Below are positions 21,562-30,075 of a stretch of DNA of 64,000 nucleotides, in pieces; the stretch's first letter is position 1; each line of letters starts with the position of its first letter. A program made the translations under genes and the position numbers. The notes under the pieces are model-generated. The model saw only the letters and a list, made by a program, of their open reading frames with translations. It did not search any database and was not told the DNA's origin. This DNA comes from Clostridiaceae bacterium (lineage in GTDB: Bacteria > Bacillota > Clostridia > DSM-8532). Where the stretch lies: positions 1-64,000 of the forward strand of contig JAAYAD010000096.1 in the NCBI GenBank assembly GCA_012719545.1, in the 5' to 3' direction.

Positions 21562-23967
21562 ATGGCGGTTGCACCGTTAAGCGCCGACTCTTTGAGAAGG
21601 GTGTGCGACCCTTCCATTTTTAAATTCCAGGACACATCTTACTTAACTCCTTCTAAAGATCTCATTGGACAGGAAAGAGCAGTAAGGGCATCAAGGTTTG
21701 CCCTTTCAATTCCACAGGACGGATACAATCTCTATATGGCAGGAAAATCCGGAACAGGAAAAACAAGGTATGCACTGCAGCTTGCCCAGAAGCACGCAAG
21801 GCAGATGCCCGTACCCGATGACTGGTGCTATGTCTATAATTTTGAGGATCCCAGCCGGCCAAAGGCCATAAATCTTCCCGCGGGAAAGGGAAGAGAGTTT
21901 AAAAAGGACATGGAGGAATTCTCCAAAAAAATTGAACAAGAGATTGTAAAAGCCTTTGAAGGTGAAGACTACGAGACTGAGAGGGAAAGGATTCTAAAAG
22001 AATTCCGGACCAAAAAAGCTGAATATGTCATGGCGCTTAATCAAAAGGCCCAGGAGCGGGGATTCAAAGTAAGGCTTTCAAGCTCGGGTCTGTATTTCAT
22101 GCCCGTTGTTGATGGAGAGCCCATGGACGAAGATGATTACAAGCTTCTGGACGAGGATGTAAAGTTAGAGCTTGCCAGGGCATCGGAAGCTCTTCAGGCT
22201 GAAACTGCCGATATTATCCGTAAAATCAGGGAAATTGAGCTTGAGGCCGAAGATGCAGTAAGGGAATGGGAAGGCCAGATTGCGCTATATGCTGTGGGAA
22301 TACATATTGACGACCTGAAAGCTAAGTACGGAAAATTCCCTCTTGTTATAAATTATCTGGATAACGTAAAAGAAGATATTCTTTCGAATCTTGAGCAGCT
22401 TATTGGCACAAACCTTGCCGATGACCAGCAGAATATCTTATATCAGATTATGCTGAAAAGAACAGGCGAAGATAACCCTTACGACAGATACAAGGTCAAT
22501 CTCATAGTGGATAACAGCCGGCTACAGGGAGCACCCGTCATTCTGGACTACAACCCTACCTATTATAACTTAATTGGCAGATGCGAATATGAAAATGAAT
22601 TCGGAACCATGACAACCGACTATACCCTCATAAGGCCGGGCCTTTTCCATCAGGCCAACGGAGGCTTTTTAATCTTACAGGCAAGTGATGTTCTTTACAA
22701 TCCCCAGGCCTTTGAGGCAATAAAGAGGACTCTAAAAACAAGGCAGATTATTATTGAAAATATCAAGGAGCAGATGGGACTTTCTGCAGTATCGGCAATA
22801 AAACCGGAACCCATACCGATTAATGTCAAGATTATTCTGGTGGGAAGCGAAGAGATTTATTATCTGCTCTACAATTACGACAAGGACTTTAAGAAGTACT
22901 TTAAAATAAAGGCTGATTTTGAAGAAGCCATGGACTGGAATGAGGAAAACGTCCTTCGCATAGCCCAGTTTATAGGAGCCTATTGCAGAAAGGAAGGACT
23001 GAGACATTTTGACAGGACGGGTGTTGCCGCCGTTATAAATTACGCTTCGTGGCTTGTCCAGGACCAGAATAAGCTGACCACCCGTTTTTCAAATATAATA
23101 AATATCCTTGTGGAGGCCGACGCCTGGGCTAAAATTGACGGCTCATCCCTGGTGACCGGAAAGCATGTGGAAAGAGCCATAAGAGAGAAGAAGAGGCGCT
23201 CAAATAAGCTTGATGAGCAGCTTCTTTCCATGATAAAAGACGGTACCATACTCATTGACACAGATGGATACGCAGTGGGTCAGATTAACGGCCTTGCGGT
23301 GATTGACATGGGTGATTACGCCTTTGGAAAGCCCAGCCGTATTACAGCCACCACATACATGGGAAAAACCGGTATTATAGATATAGAACGTGAGGTTGAA
23401 ACAGGAGGAGTGACCCATTCAAAGGGTGTGCTTATTTTAAGCGGATATATAGGCAAGAAATATGCCCAGGACATACCTTTATCCCTTGCAGCAAGCATAT
23501 GTTTTGAACAGCTCTATGGCGGCATTGAAGGGGATAGTGCTTCGTCCACTGAGCTGTTTGCAATACTTTCAAGCCTTTCGGACCTGCCTGTTTATCAGGG
23601 GATAGCCGTAACAGGCTCTGTTAACCAGCATGGCTTTATCCAGCCCATTGGAGGAGCAACCTTTAAAATTGAGGGCTTTTTTGAAATATGCAGGATGAAC
23701 GGGCTGAATGGAAAGCAGGGGGTTATTATTCCCTATCAGAATGTGAGAAATCTTGTACTTTCAGATGAAGTTGTTGAGGCGGTAAGAAAAGGGCAGTTCC
23801 ACATTTATCCCATAAAGACCGTTGACGAGGGCATAGAGATTTTAACGGGAGTGCCAGCTGGAGAAAGGCTTCCCGACGGATCATACCCTCCCGGTACGGT
23901 TAACGGCCGGATATACAATAAGCTTCGCTATTTTGCCGAGACTACGGCCAAATACAGAACCAACTGA
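21562..23967 (+). CDS. Lon-family ATP-dependent protease (LonB/LonC-like, AAA_32 type)
   Basis: This 801-residue protein is distinct from the LonA at 16082. It lacks the LON substrate domain and starts with an ATPase module: AGKSGTGKTRYALQL near residues 59-73. A long helical insert follows, then VNLIVDNSRLQGAP, a lid domain, and a C-terminal S16 peptidase domain with EGDSASSTELFAILSSLSD (catalytic Ser near 660) and GGATFKIEGFFEIC (Lys near 700). This architecture matches the PF13654 group of bacterial Lon homologues. Its substrates are unknown. The ATG lies behind a stem that hides its ribosome-binding site. Confidence 0.93.
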   Translation: MAVAPLSADSLRRVCDPSIFKFQDTSYLTPSKDLIGQERAVRASRFALSIPQDGYNLYMAGKSGTGKTRYALQLAQKHARQMPVPDDWCYVYNFEDPSRPKAINLPAGKGREFKKDMEEFSKKIEQEIVKAFEGEDYETERERILKEFRTKKAEYVMALNQKAQERGFKVRLSSSGLYFMPVVDGEPMDEDDYKLLDEDVKLELARASEALQAETADIIRKIREIELEAEDAVREWEGQIALYAVGIHIDDLKAKYGKFPLVINYLDNVKEDILSNLEQLIGTNLADDQQNILYQIMLKRTGEDNPYDRYKVNLIVDNSRLQGAPVILDYNPTYYNLIGRCEYENEFGTMTTDYTLIRPGLFHQANGGFLILQASDVLYNPQAFEAIKRTLKTRQIIIENIKEQMGLSAVSAIKPEPIPINVKIILVGSEEIYYLLYNYDKDFKKYFKIKADFEEAMDWNEENVLRIAQFIGAYCRKEGLRHFDRTGVAAVINYASWLVQDQNKLTTRFSNIINILVEADAWAKIDGSSLVTGKHVERAIREKKRRSNKLDEQLLSMIKDGTILIDTDGYAVGQINGLAVIDMGDYAFGKPSRITATTYMGKTGIIDIEREVETGGVTHSKGVLILSGYIGKKYAQDIPLSLAASICFEQLYGGIEGDSASSTELFAILSSLSDLPVYQGIAVTGSVNQHGFIQPIGGATFKIEGFFEICRMNGLNGKQGVIIPYQNVRNLVLSDEVVEAVRKGQFHIYPIKTVDEGIEILTGVPAGERLPDGSYPPGTVNGRIYNKLRYFAETTAKYRTN

Positions 23968-24010
23968 AAAGAAATGTAAAAAATTTGCTTATATGAGTAA
24001 AGATAATACG

Positions 24011-24040
24011 TTCATTAGACATATGGGAATTTTTTATAAT
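24011..24040 (+). promoter_or_regulatory. Possible promoter of the sugar importer operon
   Basis: TATAAT at 24035-24040 with a weak TTCATT 18 bases upstream (24011-24016). The weak -35 would fit activation by the YesN-type regulator encoded downstream, which is inference. Confidence 0.5.
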
Positions 24041-24070
24041 GGGTACATAAGAAAAACAGGAGGGATGAAT

Positions 24071-25405
24071 ATGAGGAAAACCTTAAAGAGGGTATTCGCG
24101 CTCATTTTAAGCCTGGTTGTGGCTTTCGCTTTAATTGGATGCGGAGGACAAAATACAGCATCATCCGACGATGGAAATGCTACAACCCAGCCTGAACCCA
24201 GCCAGAGCGGAAGCCCTTCACAGGAAGAAATTAAATTGACACTCTGGAGTATTTCAACAGAAAGCGATGCATTCCACAATGCATATACTCAGGCAATCAA
24301 AGACTACGAGGAAAAGCATCCCGGAATAAAAATCGTTCATGAAACCTTTGAAAATGAATCCTATAAGACCAAGATAAAATCAGCAGTTGCAGCAAATGAG
24401 CTTCCTGACCTCTTTTATACATGGGGCGGCGGTTTTTCCAAGTCCTTTGTAGAGTCAGGAAAGGTATTGCCCATAGATAAATACTATACTGAAGAGTATC
24501 AGGCTCAGCTTTCCAGGGCTGCTTTAGGAAATGCAACCTACGGCGGCGTTTTGTACGGAGCTACATATACAACCCCAATTTCTTTGCTGTTCTACAACAA
24601 GGCGATGTTTGACAAATACGGGTTAAAGGCTCCTACATCCTTTGATGAGCTTGTCCATGTTTGCAGAACCTTCCTGGACAACGGAATCAAGCCCTTTGGT
24701 GTAAGCGTAAAGGATACATGGGTTCTTGCAATGACTCATGACGCTCTTACACTGAAATCTGCCGGACCTGAAAAGACTGCCAAGGCTATCACCAGAAATG
24801 GTGTAAGCTATAATGATCCTGATTTTTTGGCATCTGCCACAAAGCTTAAGGAACTCATAGACATGGGAGCATATATTGACGGAGCTACCGGCCTTTCCAA
24901 CGACGAGGCATGCGCGAACTTCTACAACGGAACTGTTCCCATGTACATTACAGGAAGCTGGATGGCAGGTTCCATTATGACCGATGCAGAAAACCCTGCA
25001 GACTTTGATGTAACCCCCATACCCGTTATAAACAGCAATAATGCAAAAATCACCGATTTCATGGGCGGTGCCGCAGATACCATTATGGTAAGCGCATCGA
25101 CAAAATACCCCGATGTAGCCGGAAATGCAGTATTTGAGCTTACAAGAAGCATATCCAAATACGCATATCTGGACGGAGCAGGAATTCCTGCCTGGGAAGT
25201 TGATTATGACGACAGCTCAGTAAACCCCATTACCGCCAAAATTGCAAAACTTGCCAATGAAGCCACATCATTCACTCTCTGGTTTGATACCCTGATGGAA
25301 GCCAATGATGCAGGAGAATATCTGTCATTGCTTCAGCAGCTTTACGTTGGCGAAATAACACCTCAGGAATTTGTAGAGGCTATGGCAGCCCAGCTGGAAA
25401 GCTGA
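24071..25405 (+). CDS. Extracellular sugar-binding lipoprotein of an ABC importer
   Basis: This 444-residue solute-binding protein (family 1 type) captures a sugar outside the cell for the permeases that follow. A signal peptide with lipobox LIGC places the acylated cysteine at residue 24; a Ser/Gln/Pro-rich linker follows, then the mature domain with LTLWSISTESDAFHN, DLFYTWGGGFSKSF and GSWMAGSIM, typical of oligosaccharide binders. ATG 24071 is preferred over 24065, which abuts the AGGAGGG. The ligand is not predictable; the xyl and kdg genes downstream make a xylan- or uronate-derived sugar plausible. Confidence 0.92.
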   Translation: MRKTLKRVFALILSLVVAFALIGCGGQNTASSDDGNATTQPEPSQSGSPSQEEIKLTLWSISTESDAFHNAYTQAIKDYEEKHPGIKIVHETFENESYKTKIKSAVAANELPDLFYTWGGGFSKSFVESGKVLPIDKYYTEEYQAQLSRAALGNATYGGVLYGATYTTPISLLFYNKAMFDKYGLKAPTSFDELVHVCRTFLDNGIKPFGVSVKDTWVLAMTHDALTLKSAGPEKTAKAITRNGVSYNDPDFLASATKLKELIDMGAYIDGATGLSNDEACANFYNGTVPMYITGSWMAGSIMTDAENPADFDVTPIPVINSNNAKITDFMGGAADTIMVSASTKYPDVAGNAVFELTRSISKYAYLDGAGIPAWEVDYDDSSVNPITAKIAKLANEATSFTLWFDTLMEANDAGEYLSLLQQLYVGEITPQEFVEAMAAQLES

Positions 25406-25438
25406 CAGATTAGGAAAAATTAATTGAGCTATTGTCCT

Positions 25439-25489
25439 GAAAACCTTCCATGAGGTGCTTTAAAATAAAGTGCCTCTGGCAGGTTTTCA
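25439..25489 (+). promoter_or_regulatory. Intercistronic stem-loop between binding protein and permeases
   Basis: GAAAACCT at the left end pairs with AGGTTTTC at the right. Inside, GAGGTGCTTTA (25452-25462) pairs with TAAAGTGCCTC (25466-25476) with two G-U pairs. Such hairpins often stabilise the upstream message or partly stop transcription, giving more binding protein than permease. Confidence 0.65.
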
Positions 25490-25542
25490 TTGCTATAACC
25501 GCTTCTTTAAAGACATAATGCTTTCTTCAGGAGAGAATGGAA

Positions 25543-26427
25543 ATGGAAAAAGCCAGACGCAATAAATTAGCAATATTTATCTTTATGCTTCCGGCGGTAT
25601 TGTTGTTTTCGCTGATAATCATACTGCCCATATTCATGTCTTCCTATTACAGCCTCCTTAATTGGGATGGTATGACCAAAGGAACCTTTGTAGGCTTAAA
25701 AAATTACATGGAGCTTTTCACAAGCAAATCGGTCAATTTTCCAAGGGCAGTCAGCAATGCCATACTGCTTGCGGCCCTGTCAACATTTATACAACTGCCA
25801 ATCGCCCTGTTTTTGGCACTCGTTCTGGCAAGGGGCGTAAAATGGGAAAAAACCTTTGTCTCCATCTACTTTATCCCTGTACTCATGTCCACAACAGTAA
25901 TAGGACAGTTGTGGCTTAAGATATACAACCCTGATTACGGCCTCGTTAACGTGCTTTTAAGAAGCATTGGCCTTGAGCATTTGCAAAGGGTATGGCTGGG
26001 AGACAAAAAAACAGCTCTGATTGCTGTGTTTATCCCCCTTTTGTGGCAGTATATAGGCTACCACATGCTTCTTATGTATGCAGGAATAAAGTCAATGAGC
26101 CCTGAATTAAGAGAAGCGGCAAAAATTGACGGGGCAACCGAGGCAGGCATTGACTGGTACATAACTATCCCCCTTTTAAAACCAGTTATCAGAACATGTG
26201 TGATATTTGCCGTCACAGGATCCCTTAAAGCCTTTGACCTAATCTACATACTTACAAACGGCGGCCCTGCCCACGCCAGCGAGGTGCCAAGCACTTTGCT
26301 TGTGTCAATGATAATCGGCAGAAACAGATATGGTTTTGGAAGCGCCATTGCGGTGAGCATCATTTTCCTGTGCTTCTTCTTTGCAATTGTCATTCGCAAA
26401 CTCTTTAAAACAGAGGAGGTGGTATAA
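25543..26427 (+). CDS. Sugar ABC transporter permease (MalF/UgpA type)
   Basis: This protein of about 294 residues has six predicted membrane helices, beginning LAIFIFMLPAVLLFSLIIIL, and the cytoplasmic EAA loop EAAKIDGATEAGIDWYITIP that docks with the ATPase. ATG 25543 is chosen because AGGAGA is only two bases before the alternative ATG at 25537. Its stop overlaps the second permease start by one base. No ATPase gene accompanies it, so a shared MsmX/UgpC-type ATPase elsewhere is likely. Confidence 0.93.
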   Translation: MEKARRNKLAIFIFMLPAVLLFSLIIILPIFMSSYYSLLNWDGMTKGTFVGLKNYMELFTSKSVNFPRAVSNAILLAALSTFIQLPIALFLALVLARGVKWEKTFVSIYFIPVLMSTTVIGQLWLKIYNPDYGLVNVLLRSIGLEHLQRVWLGDKKTALIAVFIPLLWQYIGYHMLLMYAGIKSMSPELREAAKIDGATEAGIDWYITIPLLKPVIRTCVIFAVTGSLKAFDLIYILTNGGPAHASEVPSTLLVSMIIGRNRYGFGSAIAVSIIFLCFFFAIVIRKLFKTEEVV

Positions 26428-27269
26428 TGAACAGAATACAGGAAAAAGGCGGTATAGGACGCAAGCTTATTACGGGTTTTCTGATTATCTGGGCATTAAT
26501 TCAGCTGTTTCCCCTGTATTGGATGTTCACCTTCTCTTTAAAGGACAACAGCGAAATATTCGGGGAAAACATTATTGGCCTTCCCAGAAAGTGGCTGTGG
26601 GGAAATTACACGGCTGCCCTGACCACAGGAAAAGTTGGCCTGTATTTCCTTAACAGTATCCTTGTTACCGGCTGCACCATAGTATTGACCACAATCATTG
26701 CCTTAATGGCCACCTATGCCCTTACAAGGCTTGTATGGAAGGGAAGAAAAGTTGTAAACAACATTTTCATGCTGGGTCTCACGGTGCCGGTTCATGCCTC
26801 CATACTGCCCATACTGATTATTCTGCGTAATTTAAAAATGACCAACTCCTATCAGGCATTGATAATACCATATTCGGCCTTTGCGCTGTCCATGGCGCTT
26901 CTTATTGCCAACAGCTTCATAGAAGGAATCCCTAAGGAGCTTGAAGAGGCGGCATTCATTGACGGGTGCGGAGTATACGGAATCTTTGCCCGTATCATTC
27001 TTCCCCTTATGGCTCCCGCACTTGCTACCATTGCAATATTCATTTACCTTCAGGCATGGAACGAATTAATGTTTGCCGTCATATTCATCAGTGATTCCAA
27101 ATACAGGACGCTTTCGGTAGGAATCCAGACCCTTTCTGGAACATACACCACCGATTGGGGTCCCATTGGCGCAGCCCTTGTAATTGCTACAATACCCACA
27201 TTGATTATCTATAGCCTCATGAGCGTAAAAATTCAGGAAAGCCTGGTGATCGGAGCCGTCAAGGGATAA
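26427..27269 (+). CDS. Sugar ABC transporter permease (MalG/UgpE type)
   Basis: This 280-residue inner-membrane protein is the partner of the preceding permease. It has six helices, with the typical PLYWMFTFSLKDNSEI near the N terminus, and the EAA loop EEAAFIDGCGVYGIFARIIL. GAGGAGGT precedes the ATG, which shares one base with the upstream stop (TAATG). Binding protein, MalF type and MalG type follow the classic order of carbohydrate importers. Confidence 0.94.
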   Translation: MNRIQEKGGIGRKLITGFLIIWALIQLFPLYWMFTFSLKDNSEIFGENIIGLPRKWLWGNYTAALTTGKVGLYFLNSILVTGCTIVLTTIIALMATYALTRLVWKGRKVVNNIFMLGLTVPVHASILPILIILRNLKMTNSYQALIIPYSAFALSMALLIANSFIEGIPKELEEAAFIDGCGVYGIFARIILPLMAPALATIAIFIYLQAWNELMFAVIFISDSKYRTLSVGIQTLSGTYTTDWGPIGAALVIATIPTLIIYSLMSVKIQESLVIGAVKG

Positions 27270-27327
27270 TGAAGCCTTTGCAATAATGGCAAAGAAGCCA
27301 TTAGAGAAAGCCTAAGCTCAGATATGC

Positions 27328-27356
27328 TTTAATTATGGGCCAATGTAGAGTATAAT
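27328..27356 (+). promoter_or_regulatory. Possible promoter of the two-component genes
   Basis: TTTAAT (27328-27333), 17 bases, TATAAT (27351-27356), about 48 bases before the kinase ATG. A small AATGGC...GCCATT hairpin (27285-27302) follows the permease stop and may limit readthrough. Confidence 0.5.
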
Positions 27357-27403
27357 CCATACTGACAAAAAGTTAAGGGATACTTTTCAGGGAGCGTCAT
27401 TTT

Positions 27404-29137
27404 ATGGGAAAACGTGTCGCCGGAAAGCTTAAAAGGTGGTTTTCCTCCCGCAAACTGAAGCAAAAAGTGAGGTATCTGGTGCTTGCCATCATTGCCCTCT
27501 ATTTGCTTCTGTTCTTCTTTATTTATATGTTTTTCATAGAAAAGAGCATGATGAACTATACCCTGGAAAGCAACTACAAGACCATGGTTTCCATCGGAAA
27601 CAACCTTAACAGCGAACTTAATACCATAAAAAGCATGAGCCAGCTTATTATGACCAACAGCAACATAGCGGCTTATCTTATGAACGACTCCACCCCCGGC
27701 TCCAGGTATGCCCACAATGCCATTACGTCTATTTATGACATATCCAATAACTTCAACTACATAAACTCAATATACCTTTATAGGCTTAACTGGCAATCCG
27801 TACATATTGCAAGGGGAATCACCTATGTCAACACCGCCATAATGAAGGAGGATGCCTGGCTAAAAGAGGTTTATGATGCAAACGGCGGCTGCGTTATAAG
27901 AATTAACGGAAACGGAGCGTATATTACCAAATCGGGAGAACCCTTAATTTCAATGATAAGGGTTGTAAATGATATAGACACCCAAAAACCCATTGGCTTG
28001 CTGGTTGTTAACCTGTCTTCCAAAATCCTTGAGGATTCCTATAAGGATATGGAGGGTAACGGAAAGCAGTTCTATTACTGCGACGAGAGCTTTAAACCCA
28101 TAAGATCCGTAAAAATGCTGACAGAGCTCAATAAATTGGAGATTACGGGTGAGAGGTTCAACCAGACAACCACGGGAAATTTGGGAAATAAAAAAATAGT
28201 ATCATATTACCACATTCCCAATACCCCGTTTATAATTGTCGGTATTGAGAAAATGTCATATGCCGACGCAATTCCAAGTAAATTAGGATGGGTTACTGTG
28301 GCGCTGGCCGCACTTACCATCTTCTCTCTGACATTTGTAAGTATTTTTATTTCACGGTATATTACAAGTCCCATAGAGAGGCTTGTCCAGTCCATGGACA
28401 TAGTTAAGAGAGGATGGCTTAAAAGGGTGAGCCTATCCCTTCCGGATGATGAAATCGGGCGGCTTAAAGACAGTTACAATAATATGCTGGTGGAAATCAA
28501 CAACCTTATAAGCCAGCTCATAGAAAAGGAAAAAAAGATGCAGAAAGCGGAGCTTGACGCTTTGCAGGAGCAGATTAAGCCCCATTTTCTGTACAACACG
28601 CTGGACACAATTGCATATCTGGCCTTAATGGAGCCCTCCGAAAAGGTATATGATGCCATTGTCACCCTGGGGAATTTCTACCGGAAATTTTTAAGCAGCG
28701 GAAGCAAGGAAATTTCGCTGCGGGAAGAAATAGGAATTGTCAAAGACTATCTTAAGCTTCAGAAGCTGAGGTACGAAGATGTCTTTGAAGACGAATACGA
28801 ACTGGATGAAAGTTTGCTTGATAAAATGGTGCCAAAATTAATTCTGCAGCCCCTTGTTGAAAACAGCCTGTACCACGGCCTTCGCCCAAAAGGTGAGAAG
28901 GGAGTTATAAAGATATCGGTATTTAAAAAGGAAGACAAAATCCACATAGTTATTTTCGACAACGGCATAGGCATGAATGAAGAAAGGCTTTCAAGGATTA
29001 TGGACAACAGCAGAAACAGTTTTGGCTTTAAAGGGACAATTGAAAGAATTCAATATTATTTCGGCACTGACGATGTATACGACATAGAAAGCGTTGAGGG
29101 ATGGTATACCCGGGTGGATATAAAAATTCCCATATAG
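27404..29137 (+). CDS. Sensor histidine kinase, YesM family
   Basis: This 577-residue membrane kinase has a first membrane helix at about 24-46, an extracytoplasmic sensor domain to about 290, a second helix near 293-313 (TVALAALTIFSLTFVSIFI), a HAMP linker, the His_kinase domain with QIKPHFLYNTLDTIAYL (phospho-His near 393) and a C-terminal ATPase domain with LVENSLYHGL and FDNGIGM. GGGAG precedes ATG 27404. Kinases of this family usually sense extracellular sugars, often through a binding protein. It is followed at once by its AraC-type regulator. Confidence 0.94.
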   Translation: MGKRVAGKLKRWFSSRKLKQKVRYLVLAIIALYLLLFFFIYMFFIEKSMMNYTLESNYKTMVSIGNNLNSELNTIKSMSQLIMTNSNIAAYLMNDSTPGSRYAHNAITSIYDISNNFNYINSIYLYRLNWQSVHIARGITYVNTAIMKEDAWLKEVYDANGGCVIRINGNGAYITKSGEPLISMIRVVNDIDTQKPIGLLVVNLSSKILEDSYKDMEGNGKQFYYCDESFKPIRSVKMLTELNKLEITGERFNQTTTGNLGNKKIVSYYHIPNTPFIIVGIEKMSYADAIPSKLGWVTVALAALTIFSLTFVSIFISRYITSPIERLVQSMDIVKRGWLKRVSLSLPDDEIGRLKDSYNNMLVEINNLISQLIEKEKKMQKAELDALQEQIKPHFLYNTLDTIAYLALMEPSEKVYDAIVTLGNFYRKFLSSGSKEISLREEIGIVKDYLKLQKLRYEDVFEDEYELDESLLDKMVPKLILQPLVENSLYHGLRPKGEKGVIKISVFKKEDKIHIVIFDNGIGMNEERLSRIMDNSRNSFGFKGTIERIQYYFGTDDVYDIESVEGWYTRVDIKIPI

Positions 29138-29148
29138 GAGGCTTTTCC

Positions 29149-29886
29149 ATGGTTAGGGTAATGATAATTGATGATGAGAAGGCAATCAGAAGTCTTCTAA
29201 AAATTACACTGGAGAGGGAAAAACCCCTTATTGAGGTTGTTGGGGAAGCTGCCAGCGGTATTGAGGCCATAAATACCATTGATATCTATAAGCCGGACAT
29301 AGCATTTGTGGATATAAAAATGCCCTTCATGGACGGCATAGAATTCAGCAGGCTGGCAATTAAACGGTATCCCGATTTGAAAATTATTATCCTTACAGCC
29401 CTGAAAGACTTTGAACATGCCAGAAAATGCATAGGCATCGGAGTCAGCGACTACCTTTTAAAGCCCATATCATATGAGGAAATAAAGAATACTTTAAAAA
29501 AGGTTATAGGACAAATCAAAAAACAGCCTGAAAGTGACGAATCCTGTGACTTTACGGCAGATGACGGTTCCTCCGTTGCCCGGATTAAGGATTATATTGC
29601 CTGCAATTACCGGGATCCTGAGATAAATTTGACTTCCATTGCCCAGAAGTTCGGCTTTAATGCCAGCTATTTAAGCCGGCTCTTTAAGCAAAAGACCGGT
29701 ACCGGGCTCAATGATTTTCTTTTAAAGTGCAGGATGGAAAAGGCAATCTCCTATGCTAGAACCGGAACATTAATGTATGTGACTGCCAATGAGGTAGGAA
29801 TCCCGGATCCCAATTACTTCGGGAAATGCTTCAAAAAGTATACCGGAAAAGCCTATTCGGAGTACTTAAAAAATCCTGTCGGCTGA
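29149..29886 (+). CDS. Response regulator with AraC-type DNA-binding domain, YesN family
   Basis: This 245-residue regulator has a receiver domain with acidic pocket DD at 8-9, phospho-acceptor D55 in FVDIKMPFMDG, and LKPISYEE. From about residue 145 an AraC double HTH follows (INLTSIAQKFGFNASYLSRL and VTANEVGIPDPNYFGKCFKK). ATG 29149 is chosen because AGGAGG sits 9 bases upstream; the frame is open further inside the kinase gene. It most likely controls the adjacent importer operon, a typical arrangement but not proven here. Confidence 0.94.
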   Translation: MVRVMIIDDEKAIRSLLKITLEREKPLIEVVGEAASGIEAINTIDIYKPDIAFVDIKMPFMDGIEFSRLAIKRYPDLKIIILTALKDFEHARKCIGIGVSDYLLKPISYEEIKNTLKKVIGQIKKQPESDESCDFTADDGSSVARIKDYIACNYRDPEINLTSIAQKFGFNASYLSRLFKQKTGTGLNDFLLKCRMEKAISYARTGTLMYVTANEVGIPDPNYFGKCFKKYTGKAYSEYLKNPVG

Positions 29887-30003
29887 AAAATACCTGGATA
29901 TTGGGTGCGTTTCGGGACAGCCTAATAACAGGCAGAATAATTTAATTTTCATTAGTTTTCTCATTCTGCTGAGAATTTATTTTAGAAAAGTTATTAAGAC
30001 CAC
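29887..30003. other. Spacer before xylB
   Basis: AT-rich spacer with an inverted repeat GCAGAAT (29932-29938) and ATTCTGC (29963-29969) flanking a 24-base loop. It could be a weak transcript end for the regulator gene. No ORF is apparent. Confidence 0.4.
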
Positions 30004-30032
30004 TTTAAAAAGTTCTTTAAAAAGTGTATACT
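30004..30032 (+). promoter_or_regulatory. xylB promoter
   Basis: TTTAAA (30004-30009), 17 bases, TATACT (30027-30032). The -10 box touches the inverted repeat at 30032-30052, so a bound repressor would block the start site. Confidence 0.6.
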
Positions 30033-30052
30033 TATTAATGTCACATTAATAA
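30032..30052. promoter_or_regulatory. Candidate operator for a xylose regulator
   Basis: TTATTAATG-TCA-CATTAATAA is a perfect 9-3-9 inverted repeat placed over the predicted transcription start of xylB. It is a good candidate site for the ROK-family repressor encoded at 31675. It does not look like the Bacillus XylR consensus and no second copy is seen before xylA. Confidence 0.6.
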
Positions 30053-30075
30053 GTTTTGGGCGGAGGGATCCCTAT

